64,000 nucleotides of DNA, from positions 18,340 through 82,339 of the forward strand of contig NZ_BAGD01000118.1 of NCBI RefSeq assembly GCF_000308635.1, written 5' to 3'. The DNA is from Nocardia otitidiscaviarum NBRC 14405. Its GTDB lineage: Bacteria; Actinomycetota; Actinomycetes; Mycobacteriales; Mycobacteriaceae. This document shows, one piece after another, positions 40,344-49,438 of this stretch. The number at the start of each line of letters is the position of its first letter. The first letter of the stretch is position 1. The notes beneath the pieces are model-generated. The model did not search any database. It was given only the letters and a program-made list of their open reading frames with translations, and was not told where the DNA came from. Position numbers and translations under genes: made by a program.

Positions 40344-41909
40344 TTACCGGCTGCTGCGGCGGCTCTTCTTCCGCGGCGGCGGGAGCAGACCTTCCGCGCG
40401 CAGGTGGGCGGCGTGCTCGGCGAGCGCCTCGACGAGCGGGCCGACCTGCGCCACATCCGGCTGCACGTCCACGCGCAGGCCGAATTCGATAGCGGTCTCG
40501 GCGGTTTTGGGGCCGATGCACGCGACGATGGTGCGCGCGTGCGGCTTACCGGCGATGCCGACCAGATTCCGCACGGTGGAGGACGAGGTGAACAGCACCG
40601 CGTCGAAACCGCCGGTCTTGATCATCTCGCGGGTCTCCGCGGGCGGCGGCGAGGCGCGCACGGTGCGGTAGGCGGTCACATCGTCGATCTCCCAGCCGCG
40701 GTCGCGCAGCCCCTCGGCGAGGGTCTCGGTGGCGATATCCGCACGCGGCAGCAGCACCCGATTGACCGGATCGAAAACGTCGTCGTAGGGCGGGAAGTCG
40801 GCCAGCAGCCCCTCGGAGGACTGCTCCCCCGACGGCACCAGCTCGGGATTGATGCCGAACGAGCGCACCTTCTCCGCGGTGGCCTCGCCCACGCAGGCGA
40901 TCTTCACACCGGAGAACGCGCGGGCGTCGAGCCCGAACTCGCCGAACTTCTCCCACACCGCGCGCACGGCATTGGTGGAGGTGAACACCACCCACTGGTA
41001 GCGCCCGTCCACCAGGCCCTTCACCGCGCGCTCCATCTGTGCGGGCGAGCGCGGCGGCTCCACCGCGATGGTGGGTACCTCCATCGGAATGGCACCGTGC
41101 ATGACGAGCTTCTCGCTCATCTCACCGGCCTGCTCCTTGGTGCGCGGCACCAGCACGGTCCAGCCGTACAGCGCCCGCGACTCCCACCACGACATCTTGG
41201 AGCGCTTCTCGACCTCCTTGCCGACCGTCACCACGAGCGGGCCGACCAGTTCGGAAGCGGCGTTGTTGAGCGTCGCCAGCGTGGCCTCGATGGTGCGCTG
41301 CTGGCGGGTGGTGCCGCGCACGGTCACCGCCACCGGGGTCTGCGGGGCGAGCCCGTGCTCCACCAGCGCGCTCGCGGTCTCGGCCAGATGCCCAGAGGTC
41401 GCGTGCAGCACCAGCGGACCCGGCGCGGCCGCGACGGCCGCCCAGTCCACCTCGCCGCGCACATCCACCTCGGTGTGGCTGGAGCCCAGCGCGATACCCG
41501 CGTACGCGGGCACGGTCGCACCCGACGGCAGTCCGGGCAGCACCTCGAACACCATGTGCGAGCGGGTGACCGAGTTGACCTCCTGGATCACCGAATCGGT
41601 GGTCAGCGGGTCACCGGAGACCAGGCGCACCACATCGTGCCCGGCCCGCGCCTCGGAGATCAGGGTCTTGGCCACCTCGGTCGGGTCGCCGAGCGCCGGG
41701 CGCACGTCGACGGGACGCTCCCCGTCGGGGCCCGCCTCGACCGCGGTGCCGATCAGCGCCAACACGCCCTTGTCGACATCGGGGTCGGTGAACGCCAGCG
41801 TCGCTCGCCCGAGCACCTCGCGGGCCCGGACGGTGAGCAGCGCCGGATCACCCGGGCCGGACCCCACGAATAGGATCCGTCCGGGGTGCTTCTTGGCGGC
41901 CCGGCTCAT
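40344..41909 (-). CDS. hemD: Fused uroporphyrinogen-III C-methyltransferase-like / uroporphyrinogen-III synthase (HemD)
   Basis: 521 residues. The first half (about 1-245) is a CobA-like SAM methyltransferase domain: ILFVGSGPGDPALLTVRA, VVRLVSGDPLTTDSV, FEVLPGLPSG, PVAVTVRGTTRQQRT. The second half (about 255-500) is uroporphyrinogen-III synthase: WTVLVPRTKEQAGEMSEKL, WVVFTSTNAVRAVWEKF, VLLPRADIATETLAEGL, AVLFTSSSTVRNL. This fusion is the mycobacterial type (Rv0511). The ordinary CobA GDP motif is kept but other catalytic positions are not checked, so the methyltransferase half may be inactive. Confidence 0.93.
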   Translation of the reverse strand: MSRAAKKHPGRILFVGSGPGDPALLTVRAREVLGRATLAFTDPDVDKGVLALIGTAVEAGPDGERPVDVRPALGDPTEVAKTLISEARAGHDVVRLVSGDPLTTDSVIQEVNSVTRSHMVFEVLPGLPSGATVPAYAGIALGSSHTEVDVRGEVDWAAVAAAPGPLVLHATSGHLAETASALVEHGLAPQTPVAVTVRGTTRQQRTIEATLATLNNAASELVGPLVVTVGKEVEKRSKMSWWESRALYGWTVLVPRTKEQAGEMSEKLVMHGAIPMEVPTIAVEPPRSPAQMERAVKGLVDGRYQWVVFTSTNAVRAVWEKFGEFGLDARAFSGVKIACVGEATAEKVRSFGINPELVPSGEQSSEGLLADFPPYDDVFDPVNRVLLPRADIATETLAEGLRDRGWEIDDVTAYRTVRASPPPAETREMIKTGGFDAVLFTSSSTVRNLVGIAGKPHARTIVACIGPKTAETAIEFGLRVDVQPDVAQVGPLVEALAEHAAHLRAEGLLPPPRKKSRRSSR

Positions 41910-41986
41910 GCCCGCACCTCGCCGGCGCTCGATACGGTCACGGCCGACGGCCCTGTGCTCATGATTCCTTCGCTGCGCTCAGTCAT
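41906..41986 (-). CDS. 26-codon micro-ORF between hemC and hemD
   Basis: ATG at 41986 overlaps the hemC stop (ATGA) and its TGA overlaps the hemD ATG. It reads MTERSEGIMSTGPSAVTVSS and six more residues. The double overlap keeps ribosomes moving from hemC to hemD across a 73-bp gap. No independent evidence for a functional peptide. Confidence 0.35.
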   Translation of the reverse strand: MTERSEGIMSTGPSAVTVSSAGEVRA

Positions 41987-43017
41987 GGGTTGTTCTCCAT
42001 CGGGCTGGGATTGCTGTCAACGGCAGCGCCTACCGAGGGGGCGCTGAGCAGGTCGCGCGCCCCCAGCTCCAAGAGCTCACGCGCCAATGAACGGCCCAGC
42101 TCAGCGGCATTCGCGAGCGAGCCGACCACAGACGCCCGGATCACGTCCGAGCCGTCGATCGCCGCCGCGCCACCGCGCAGCGACAACTCCTCCACCACCC
42201 GGCCGTCGTCGTCGAGCGATTCGACGACCTCGGCCAGTGCACCCACCGGAGCGGTGCAACCGGCCTCGAGTTCGGCCAGCAGCGCACGCTCGGCGGCCAC
42301 CGCGGCACGGGTGCCGGGGTCGTCGAGCGCGGACAGGATGGTCGCGAGTTCGGTGTCCTCGGCGCGACACTCGACCGCCAGCGCACCCTGTGCGGGGGCG
42401 GGCAGCATCTGCACCGGTTCCAGGCTTTCGGTGATGACGTCGGTGCGGCCGATGCGGACCAGTCCGGCCCGGGCCACCACCACGGCGTCGAGTTCACCCT
42501 CGGCCACCTTGCGCATGCGGGTGTCGAGGTTGCCGCGCAGCGGCACCACCTCGATACCCAGTCCGAGCGCGCGCAGCTGGGCGGCGCGGCGCGGGGCGGA
42601 GGTGCCGATGACCGAACCGGCGGGCAGCTCACCGAGGACGAGGCCGTCGCGCGCCACCAGGGCGTCGCGCGGATCCTCGCGCGGCGGTACGGCCGCGATG
42701 GTGAAGCGCTCGTCCGGCGCGGTCGGCAGGTCCTTGTAGGAGTGCACCGCGATATCGACGGTCTGCGCGGCCAACTCCTCGCGCAGGGCGGCGGTGAACA
42801 CGCCGACGCCGATCTTCTCGACCGGATCCGACGACTTGTCGCCCGCGGTCTTCACGATCACCAGTTCGGCGTGCTGGCCCGCCGCGATCAGGGTGTCGCG
42901 CACGGTGCCCGCCTGGGTCAGCGCCAGCTGGCTGCCGCGGGTACCGATGCGCCACGGTGATTCGATCGTGCCGCGCGCCCTCGTGTCCTGATCTCCGTGC
43001 ACCATCGCTCCGGTCAT
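41983..43017 (-). CDS. hemC: Porphobilinogen deaminase (hydroxymethylbilane synthase) HemC
   Basis: 344 residues. RIGTRGSQLALTQAG at the N-terminus, the catalytic Asp region AVHSYKDLPTAPD, the Arg-rich pocket SAPRRAAQLRAL and LRGNLDTRMRKV, and the dipyrromethane cofactor cysteine in AELEAGCTAPVGA. It polymerises four porphobilinogens to hydroxymethylbilane for HemD. The first 18 residues precede the usual start; the ATG overlaps the hemA stop. Confidence 0.95.
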   Translation of the reverse strand: MTGAMVHGDQDTRARGTIESPWRIGTRGSQLALTQAGTVRDTLIAAGQHAELVIVKTAGDKSSDPVEKIGVGVFTAALREELAAQTVDIAVHSYKDLPTAPDERFTIAAVPPREDPRDALVARDGLVLGELPAGSVIGTSAPRRAAQLRALGLGIEVVPLRGNLDTRMRKVAEGELDAVVVARAGLVRIGRTDVITESLEPVQMLPAPAQGALAVECRAEDTELATILSALDDPGTRAAVAAERALLAELEAGCTAPVGALAEVVESLDDDGRVVEELSLRGGAAAIDGSDVIRASVVGSLANAAELGRSLARELLELGARDLLSAPSVGAAVDSNPSPMENNP

Positions 43018-44462
43018 GAGTTCGGCCCCTGTTCGTCCCCGAGATGTGCGGCGGTGAAATCGTCGGCGAGCTCCCCCAGCGCCGCGATCTCCATGGGTGC
43101 GGCGACCGCCTGTGCCGCACCGGGTTTCAGTTCGAACAGCTCACGCAGTGCTTCGGCGTAGCTGTCGCCTCCCGGTGTGGAGGCCAGCTGCTTGACCCGC
43201 ACCGTCGGCGCGTGCAGCAGTTTGTCGACGACGCGGCGCACGGTGCGCGCCACCTCCTCGCGATCGTCGGCGGCCAGGCTCGGCAGCCGCGAATCCAGGC
43301 GCAGCAGTTCGGCTTCGACCACCTCGGCCGCGCGCTGGCGCAGCGCGGCCACGGTCGGGGTGACCTCGGCCATGCGCTGTCCGGCAAGGTATTTCGCGAG
43401 TTCGTCGGCGACGATGCCACGCGCGGCGACGGTGTCGTCGGCGGCGGCCCCGGCCGACGGGTCGCGCTGCAGCGTCTCCATGTCGATGACGGTGACGCCC
43501 GGCAGCCCGGCCACGGCGTGCTCCACATCGCGCGGCAGGCCCAGATCGCAGATCACCAGATGCTGATGCGGACGACCGGCCAGGGCGCGGTGCACGTCGG
43601 CGAGGGTCACCACCGCGCCGACCGCGCCGGTACAGGTGACCACCAGATCGGCCGCCGCCATGGCCTCGACCATGCGCGACATCTCCATGGCGTCGGCGGT
43701 CACGCCGTGCATATCGGTGGCGGTGCGCGCCAGGCGCTGCGCCCGCTCCAGGGTCCGGTTCACCACGATGATGCGCCCGACCCCGGCCCGCGCCAGCTGC
43801 GCCACCGCGAGTCCGCCCATGGCGCCCGCGCCGAGCACCAGCGCGGTGCGGCCGATGAGCGCCGAGTCGTAGGGCGCCACCGCGTTCTCGCTGACGCTGG
43901 CGGCGGCCTCGCGGCTCAGCTCCGCCGCGCCGAGCACCGCGCGGGCCCGATCCAGGGCCACCGACACCACCGACGCGCCCGCGCGATCGATACCGGTCTC
44001 CGAATGCACCCGCTTGCCCACGCGCAGCGCGTGCTGCGCCAGCTCGTGCAGGGTGCGTCCGGCGGCCTGCTGCGCGTCGGAGGCGGCGTAGGCGGCGCGG
44101 ATCTGGCTGAGCACCTGCTGTTCGCCGACCACCATGGAGTCCAGGCCGGAGGCGACCGCGAACAGGTGCTCGGCGGCGGCCTCGGCGTAGCGCACGTAGG
44201 CGTGCTTGGTGAGTTCGGGCAGCGGTAGTCCGGAGTGCCTGGTGAGCATGTCGCTGATCTCGCCGAGCCCGCCGTGGAAGGCGTCGACCACCGCGTAGAT
44301 CTCCACCCGGTTGCAGGTGGACACGATCATGGCCTCCGAGACGTGGCTGGAGGCGAGCATCCTGTCGGTCAGCTTGGGGCGGTCGTCCTCGGTGATCGCG
44401 ACCTTCTCCAGCACCGCGACCGGCGCGCTCCGATGTGAAATACCGACGAGCAGCACACTCAT
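43014..44462 (-). CDS. hemA: Glutamyl-tRNA reductase HemA
   Basis: 482 residues. Catalytic cysteine in EAMIVSTCNRVEIYAVV, NADPH-binding ALVLGAGAMGGLAVAQLARAG, and a C-terminal dimerisation helix region. It reduces Glu-tRNA(Glu) to glutamate-1-semialdehyde, the rate-limiting step of C5 heme synthesis. The ATG overlaps the rex stop (ATGA), placing it directly under Rex control. A loop between the tRNA and NADPH domains (ASVSENAVAPYDSALIG) is longer than in enterobacteria, as in other actinobacteria. Confidence 0.96.
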   Translation of the reverse strand: MSVLLVGISHRSAPVAVLEKVAITEDDRPKLTDRMLASSHVSEAMIVSTCNRVEIYAVVDAFHGGLGEISDMLTRHSGLPLPELTKHAYVRYAEAAAEHLFAVASGLDSMVVGEQQVLSQIRAAYAASDAQQAAGRTLHELAQHALRVGKRVHSETGIDRAGASVVSVALDRARAVLGAAELSREAAASVSENAVAPYDSALIGRTALVLGAGAMGGLAVAQLARAGVGRIIVVNRTLERAQRLARTATDMHGVTADAMEMSRMVEAMAAADLVVTCTGAVGAVVTLADVHRALAGRPHQHLVICDLGLPRDVEHAVAGLPGVTVIDMETLQRDPSAGAAADDTVAARGIVADELAKYLAGQRMAEVTPTVAALRQRAAEVVEAELLRLDSRLPSLAADDREEVARTVRRVVDKLLHAPTVRVKQLASTPGGDSYAEALRELFELKPGAAQAVAAPMEIAALGELADDFTAAHLGDEQGPNS

Positions 44463-45316
44463 GGCGTGACCACCGATCCCTTGGTTGGCTCCATTGCCGC
44501 ATGAGAAGTCTGAATCGGCGTCACCCGCCGCGTGCCGCGTTCGGCGGTGTGCACGGTGCGCTCCAGCGCCGCGTCGGCCGCCGCGCGCACGGTATCCGCG
44601 CCCACCGTCTCCCCGGCCGCCACCTCGGATTCGGCGGCCTCGAGCTCGGCGTTGCGGGCGCGTTCGAAGGACAGCAACTGCATTTCGACCGCCAGGTCGA
44701 CCCGCCGCACCTCCACGGCGTCGGGTGCGTCCAGCGCGACCGGGGAAAAGCTGAGAATGCTCTGCATACCGGCCTCGACCAGAAGGTCGCAGACCCCCTG
44801 CGCGGCCGCGTCGGGCACCGTGATGACCGCGATGGTCGGTTCCAGCAGGCCGATGGCCCGGGGCAGTTCGGCCACATCGCGGATCGGCAGGCCGCTCACG
44901 GTGGTGCCGATGACCGCCGGATCGTTATCGAAGATGCCGACCATGGAGAAACCACGCCGCCGGAAACCGCCGTAGCCGATCAGCGCGCGGCCCAGGTTGC
45001 CCGCGCCCACCAGCACCACGCGGTGGCCCTCGGACAGGCCCAGCACGTCCTCGATGCGGTCGCGCAGCTTGATCACGTCGTAGCCGACCCCGCGCACGCC
45101 GTTGGGTCCGAGGAACGAAAGATCCTTGCGCAGTTTGGCGGAACCGACACCCGCCGCGACAGCCAGTTCCTCACTCGATACGATGGCCGTACCTTCGTCG
45201 GCGAGAACGGCGAGCACCCGGAGATACGTGGCGAGCCGCGCTACCGTGGCTTGCGGTATGTCCTTCTGCAGAGCCCTGCCGGAGACGCCACCGGGCGTCT
45301 CATGCTGCTCTGTCAC
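44459..45316 (-). CDS. rex: Redox-sensing transcriptional repressor Rex
   Basis: 285 residues. Winged helix VSSEELAVAAGVGSAKLRKDLSFLGPNGVRGVGYDV and a Rossmann domain RVVLVGAGNLGRALIGYGGF with FDNDPAVIG and PDAAAQGVCDLLVEAG, the Rex layout. A 60-residue C-terminal extension rich in Glu/Ala follows. Rex binds DNA when NADH is low and releases it under reductive stress or oxygen shortage. As first gene of rex-hemA-hemC-hemD it couples heme synthesis to redox state. GTG 45316 start; a Rex operator lies upstream. Confidence 0.94.
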   Translation of the reverse strand: MTEQHETPGGVSGRALQKDIPQATVARLATYLRVLAVLADEGTAIVSSEELAVAAGVGSAKLRKDLSFLGPNGVRGVGYDVIKLRDRIEDVLGLSEGHRVVLVGAGNLGRALIGYGGFRRRGFSMVGIFDNDPAVIGTTVSGLPIRDVAELPRAIGLLEPTIAVITVPDAAAQGVCDLLVEAGMQSILSFSPVALDAPDAVEVRRVDLAVEMQLLSFERARNAELEAAESEVAAGETVGADTVRAAADAALERTVHTAERGTRRVTPIQTSHAAMEPTKGSVVTP

Positions 45317-45480
45317 GTCGCTTGCGCTCCTCGTCCGGCCGGGGGTGGGTGTCCGGGTTTCGTGCTGTCGACCCGACGCCGGGGCGACCGTCGCGAGGCG
45401 GTCGCGTTGCAGGTCGTGTCGGGTTCTAGGGGCTGCTACCACTGCCCCCGAGAGACCCTCGAGGCGGGTTGCGTGCCACC

Positions 45481-45509
45481 ACCGTAACCGCTTGTGCAGC
45501 CCTTCACAA
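45481..45509 (-). promoter_or_regulatory. rex-hem promoter with Rex operator
   Basis: TTGTG-N8-CACAA at 45492-45509 matches the Rex consensus half sites (TTGTGAANNNNTTCACAA). On the minus strand TTGTGA (45509-45504) and TACGGT (45486-45481) form -35 and -10 boxes with a 17-bp spacer, so Rex binding would block the promoter. A second CTTTGTG half lies at 45529-45535. Leader to the rex GTG is about 160 nt. Confidence 0.8.
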
Positions 45510-45626
45510 AGTCGGTGAATTCAGTCACTTTGTGCCAGGCTCCGGCCCCGTGGGTCATTCAACCCCTATCGTGCGGACACCGCTACGGGACGCGCCGGAA
45601 ATCTCCCCCGGCGTCCACGCCGCGTT

Positions 45627-45887
45627 TCACCGGGCGAGATCGGCCCGCAGTCGCGGCTCGTCCACATCGAAATAGCTGTGTTCCCGCCCGTCCAGCAGGA
45701 CCACCGGCAGCCGGTCGCCGTATTCGGCGCGCAATCCCGGATCGGTGGCCGCGGCCTCGTCCACATCCACGGTGGCGGGTTCGATGCCGAATTCCGCGCA
45801 GACGACGCGCAATTGTTCGAGCGCGATGGTGCACAGGTGGCACCCGGCGCGGGTCAGCAGGGTCACCTGCGGGGTGGGATCGCTCAT
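45627..45887 (-). CDS. Glutaredoxin-like protein (DUF836)
   Basis: 86 residues. Thioredoxin-fold start QVTLLTRAGCHLCTIALEQL with the CHLC active site, cis-proline RLPVVLLDGREH. Members are small cytoplasmic thiol oxidoreductases. Corresponds by position and size to Rv0508, upstream of hemA in mycobacteria. Divergent from serB1. Confidence 0.85.
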   Translation of the reverse strand: MSDPTPQVTLLTRAGCHLCTIALEQLRVVCAEFGIEPATVDVDEAAATDPGLRAEYGDRLPVVLLDGREHSYFDVDEPRLRADLAR

Positions 45888-45980
45888 AGCGTCATTCAAC
45901 ACTTGTCGATCGCCGTCTACGTTCCGGCCATCGGGCCGGGATACTGTGGACGTGTTCACGTGAACCCCGCGGAGGTACTG

Positions 45981-46982
45981 GTGCCGGAACGATCGAAAGA
46001 GGCGAGGACGAGTTTCATCGCGGGACGATTCGGTGAATTTCCCACCCGCTGGGGTGGCCTGCAGGACCAGTTCACCCGGATCGCCCGCAGCCCGTTCGGC
46101 CCGACGGAGGAGGAGGTCCGCGCCAACCTGGCGGGTGAGGCCAGTGCCGAGGCCGCGTTAGCCCTGCACGAGGCCGAGGAGCCGGTCGCCGAATCGGTGC
46201 CACGCGATCTCACCGCGGCGGCGTTCTTCGATGTCGACAACACCATGGTGCAGGGCGCGTCCATCGTGCATTTCGCGCGCGGGCTGGCGGCGCGCAAGTA
46301 CTTCAAGACCTCGGATCTGGTGGATATCGCCTGGAAGCAGGTGAAATTCCGGGTCAGCGGCAAGGAGAGCAGCGCCGATATGGCCAGCGGCAAGGAGAAG
46401 GCGCTGGCCTTCATCGCCGGACGCTCCACCGCCGAACTGGCCGAACTGGGTGAGGAGATCTACGACGAGATCATCGCCGACAAGATCTGGCCGGGCACCC
46501 GCGCGCTGGCGCAGATGCATCTCGATGCCGGTCAGCAGGTGTGGCTGGTCACCGCGACGCCGGTGGAGCTGGCGCAGGTCATCGCCAAGCGACTAGGTCT
46601 CACGGGTGCGCTGGGTACGGTCGCGGAGAGCCGCGACGGCGTGTTCACCGGCCGCCTGGTGGGCGACATCCTGCACGGACTCGGCAAGGCGCACGCGGTG
46701 CGCACCCTGGCGATCCGCGAGGGCCTGAACCTGAAGCGCTGCACAGCCTACTCCGACAGTCACAACGACGTGCCGATGCTCTCGCTGGTGGGCACGTCGG
46801 TGGCGATCAATCCGGATTCGGATCTGCGCGAGGTGGCGAAGAATCGCGGGTGGGAGATTCGCGACTTCCGCACCGGGCGCAAGGCCGCGAAGGTGGGCGT
46901 GCCGACCGCCCTGGCACTGGGTGCCGCGGGCGGTGCGGCCGCCGCGGTCCTCACGCGCAAGCGCGAGGCCAAAGCGGGTTGA
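45981..46982 (+). CDS. serB1: HAD-IB family phosphatase, SerB1-like
   Basis: 333 residues. HAD motif I FFDVDNTMVQGAS, motif II WLVTATPVELAQ, motif III/IV GKAHAVRTL and YSDSHNDVPMLSLVG, with a lysine-alanine-rich hydrophobic tail (ALALGAAGGAAAAVLTRKR) that may anchor it to the membrane. An 80-residue N-terminal extension precedes the HAD core. Family members act on phosphoserine or related metabolites. GTG 45981 has a GGAGG Shine-Dalgarno. Confidence 0.85.
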   Translation: MPERSKEARTSFIAGRFGEFPTRWGGLQDQFTRIARSPFGPTEEEVRANLAGEASAEAALALHEAEEPVAESVPRDLTAAAFFDVDNTMVQGASIVHFARGLAARKYFKTSDLVDIAWKQVKFRVSGKESSADMASGKEKALAFIAGRSTAELAELGEEIYDEIIADKIWPGTRALAQMHLDAGQQVWLVTATPVELAQVIAKRLGLTGALGTVAESRDGVFTGRLVGDILHGLGKAHAVRTLAIREGLNLKRCTAYSDSHNDVPMLSLVGTSVAINPDSDLREVAKNRGWEIRDFRTGRKAAKVGVPTALALGAAGGAAAAVLTRKREAKAG

Positions 46983-47075
46983 TCAGTGGTCATCCTTGGG
47001 GAAACCACCCACGAAGAGGATGGCGATGAGCACGGCGCTGACGATCGAGATGATCGGGATGATCCACATAGGCAT
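46983..47075 (-). CDS. 30-residue membrane peptide
   Basis: ATG 47075 opens MPMWIIPIISIVSAVLIAIL followed by FVGGFPKDDH, a single membrane helix with an acidic end. Its stop codon abuts the serB1 stop (convergent, no gap). The start signal is weak, but hydrophobicity and a sharp polar terminus suggest a real small gene. Function unknown. Confidence 0.45.
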   Translation of the reverse strand: MPMWIIPIISIVSAVLIAILFVGGFPKDDH

Positions 47076-47230
47076 GTCCGCAGACTACAGCGTGTAGTAG
47101 ATCACACTACGGGCCGTCGTAGACAAAGTGGCGGGAAACACACTGGCAGCGGCAGCTCATACCCCCAGGTAGCCGAATGGCCCCCCTCCGCCAGGACCGG
47201 GGCCATTCACATGTCACACCTGGATCCGCC

Positions 47231-48244
47231 TCAACCGGTGAACGGGTTGCGGCGCTTGGTGAGCAGCTTGTACAGCGTCTGCTGGATGTTCTCGCGCACC
47301 TGATCGGTGATCTCGAACATGGTCATCGGATCGTCCGCGTCGGCCGGTTCGTACCCGCTCGTGGAGATGGGCGCACCGAACTCGATATGCCACTTGGACG
47401 GCAGCGGCAGCGCACCCAGCGGCCCCAGATGCGGGAACAGCGGCGTCACCGGGAAGTACGGGACGCCGAGCAGACGCGCCAACGGCTTGATATCCGCGAG
47501 CTTCGGATAGATCTCCTCCGAACCCACGATCGAGCACGGAATGATCGGCACCCCGGTCTTCACCGCCGCCGAGACGAAACCGCCGCGCCCGAACCGCTGC
47601 AACTTGTACCGCTCCGAGTACGGCTTGCCGATCCCCTTGTACCCCTCGGGGAACACACCCGCGATTTCCCCTGCGCGCAACAGCCTTTCGGCATCCGCCG
47701 GGCAGGCCAGGGTATGTCCGGCCTTGCGTGCCAGCCCGCCGACGAGCGGCAGCTCGAACACGAGATCCGCCGCCAGCAGCCGCAGCGCCCGCTGCTTGGG
47801 GTGCCGGTCGTGCACGGCCAGCTGGAGTATGAGCCCATCCAACGGAACCGTGCCCGCGTGGTTGGCGACCACCAGCGCACCACCGGACTCTGGGAGATTC
47901 TCGATGCCGCTGACCTCCACCCGGAACCACAGCTCCGACAGCGGCCGCAGCGCCGGGAGGATCACCGATTCGAGCAGGTGCTCGTCCAAACCGAATTCGT
48001 CGACCTGATAGTCGCCGGTGAGCCGACGCCGCGCGAAATCGGCGGTGGTGCGGACCCCGTCGGCGACGGCTCCGCGAATCAGCTCCCCCAGCGATTTCGG
48101 CTGCCGCGCTTCGGCTTCGGCGAGCCGATCGGTCAACGAGGTGACCGGGCTCAGCGTGCGCTCACCCGGCCACTGACGCGACGGACGGTGCCGCGCCTCG
48201 AAATCCACATCGTGAAGTCGAATCACCTTCGCTACGTCGTTCAT
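47231..48244 (-). CDS. Lysophospholipid acyltransferase family protein
   Basis: 337 residues. The PlsC-type motifs are VVANHAGTVPLDGLIL (H-x4-D), ADLVFELPLVGGLARKAGH, GVFPEGYKGIGKPYSERY and the PIIPCSIVGSEE strand. It probably esterifies a glycerolipid on the inner membrane face. Position and length match Rv0502. ATG 48244 overlaps the epimerase stop (ATGA), so they form one unit. Confidence 0.87.
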   Translation of the reverse strand: MNDVAKVIRLHDVDFEARHRPSRQWPGERTLSPVTSLTDRLAEAEARQPKSLGELIRGAVADGVRTTADFARRRLTGDYQVDEFGLDEHLLESVILPALRPLSELWFRVEVSGIENLPESGGALVVANHAGTVPLDGLILQLAVHDRHPKQRALRLLAADLVFELPLVGGLARKAGHTLACPADAERLLRAGEIAGVFPEGYKGIGKPYSERYKLQRFGRGGFVSAAVKTGVPIIPCSIVGSEEIYPKLADIKPLARLLGVPYFPVTPLFPHLGPLGALPLPSKWHIEFGAPISTSGYEPADADDPMTMFEITDQVRENIQQTLYKLLTKRRNPFTG

Positions 48245-49323
48245 TGGTGTGCTCCCGTCCCGGCCCCGAGCAGGCCGAGAAGTTTGTTCTCCGCGGCGTC
48301 GATCCAGCGGGGATCGATTACGGGCCGCAACGCTGCGCCCCCTATGTAGTCGTCGAAAGCCTGCACCGTGGTCCAGCGCGGCTCGAAACCCAGTTCGGTA
48401 CGCATCCGGGTGGTGTCCAGCCCGCAGCCGAAATGGAAGTAGTCGATCTGTTCGGCAGTGAATTCCCGCATTACCGGTCCCATGATGCTGCGACCGAAGG
48501 TGCGGAAAGCCAGGAAGGGAACCGGCAATTCGATCCGGCCCGCGCGGCGGATGGCCTGTGACAATGCCATCGCACCGTCACCCGCGACATTGAAGGTGCC
48601 GCCCGGCGCGCCCATGGCCGCATGGGTGAGCGCCGCGATGGCGTCCTCCTCGTGCAGCAGTTGCAGCCGCGGATCGCGCCCCAGGATGGTGGGCGTGACC
48701 GGCGAACGGAAATACTGCACCCCGCGACTGGCCAACTGCGGTCCCACGATCGGTGAGAAGCGCAGAATCGCCGCCGAGATATCGGGACGCCGCCGTGCGA
48801 GCCCGCGCACGAATCCCTCCACCTCGATCATGTCGCGCGCGAACCAGCCGCGCGGTGGGGTGCGCGCACTCATCTCCTCGGTGAACCGCACCGGATCCTT
48901 CGCGCTACAGCCGTACACGGCCGACGAGGACCGGACGACCACGCGACGCACGTGCTCGGACTTCTGACAGACCGCGAACAGCTGCATCGCGCCCAGGGCG
49001 TTGATATCCTTCATGGCCGCGCGACCGCCACCCGAGGGTGGCCGGGACAGCGCCGCCGGGTGGATCACCGTATCCACCTGATTTCCATCGATCACCTTGC
49101 GTATCAACGGATTTCGAATATCGGCCCGAACGAACTCGGCGCGGCCCATCCGGCGGAGCAACTCCCGGCTCGGCTGTTTCGCGTCGACGGCGATGATTCG
49201 TTCGATGGTTTCGTCGGCGGCCAGCCGGGCCACCACATTGCCACCGAAGAACCGGCTCGCACCGGTAACCATCACAACCCGGGGCACATGCCCGTCTCGG
49301 ATGCTCGGCCCACCGGAACCCAC
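48241..49323 (-). CDS. NAD-dependent epimerase/dehydratase (extended SDR)
   Basis: 360 residues. Rossmann motif VVMVTGASRFFGGNVVARL, acidic cofactor residue in IIAVDAKQP, VIHPAALSRPP, and VRSSSAVYGCSAKD with the catalytic Tyr in YGCSAK-type context. It resembles Rv0501 (annotated GalE2-type in mycobacteria), but the YxxxK spacing is unusual, so the reaction is uncertain. GTG 49323 is preferred over TTG 49329; GGGGGC lies upstream. Confidence 0.82.
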   Translation of the reverse strand: MGSGGPSIRDGHVPRVVMVTGASRFFGGNVVARLAADETIERIIAVDAKQPSRELLRRMGRAEFVRADIRNPLIRKVIDGNQVDTVIHPAALSRPPSGGGRAAMKDINALGAMQLFAVCQKSEHVRRVVVRSSSAVYGCSAKDPVRFTEEMSARTPPRGWFARDMIEVEGFVRGLARRRPDISAAILRFSPIVGPQLASRGVQYFRSPVTPTILGRDPRLQLLHEEDAIAALTHAAMGAPGGTFNVAGDGAMALSQAIRRAGRIELPVPFLAFRTFGRSIMGPVMREFTAEQIDYFHFGCGLDTTRMRTELGFEPRWTTVQAFDDYIGGAALRPVIDPRWIDAAENKLLGLLGAGTGAHQ

Positions 49324-49438
49324 TTGCAAGCCCCCATTTCTGTTTTTCCCGCGCTCCCAGGGTAGCCGCAGGACAGGGGGTCGCCGAAGAGTATTAACCA
49401 GGATCTAACGATGAGTTCGGTCACCCGACGAAAAAGCT

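Noticed and set aside
39727..40671. 314-codon plus-strand frame between the small basic gene and hemD
   Set aside because: Crosses the hemD terminator and the end of hemD; composition is random-like and no start signal is present.
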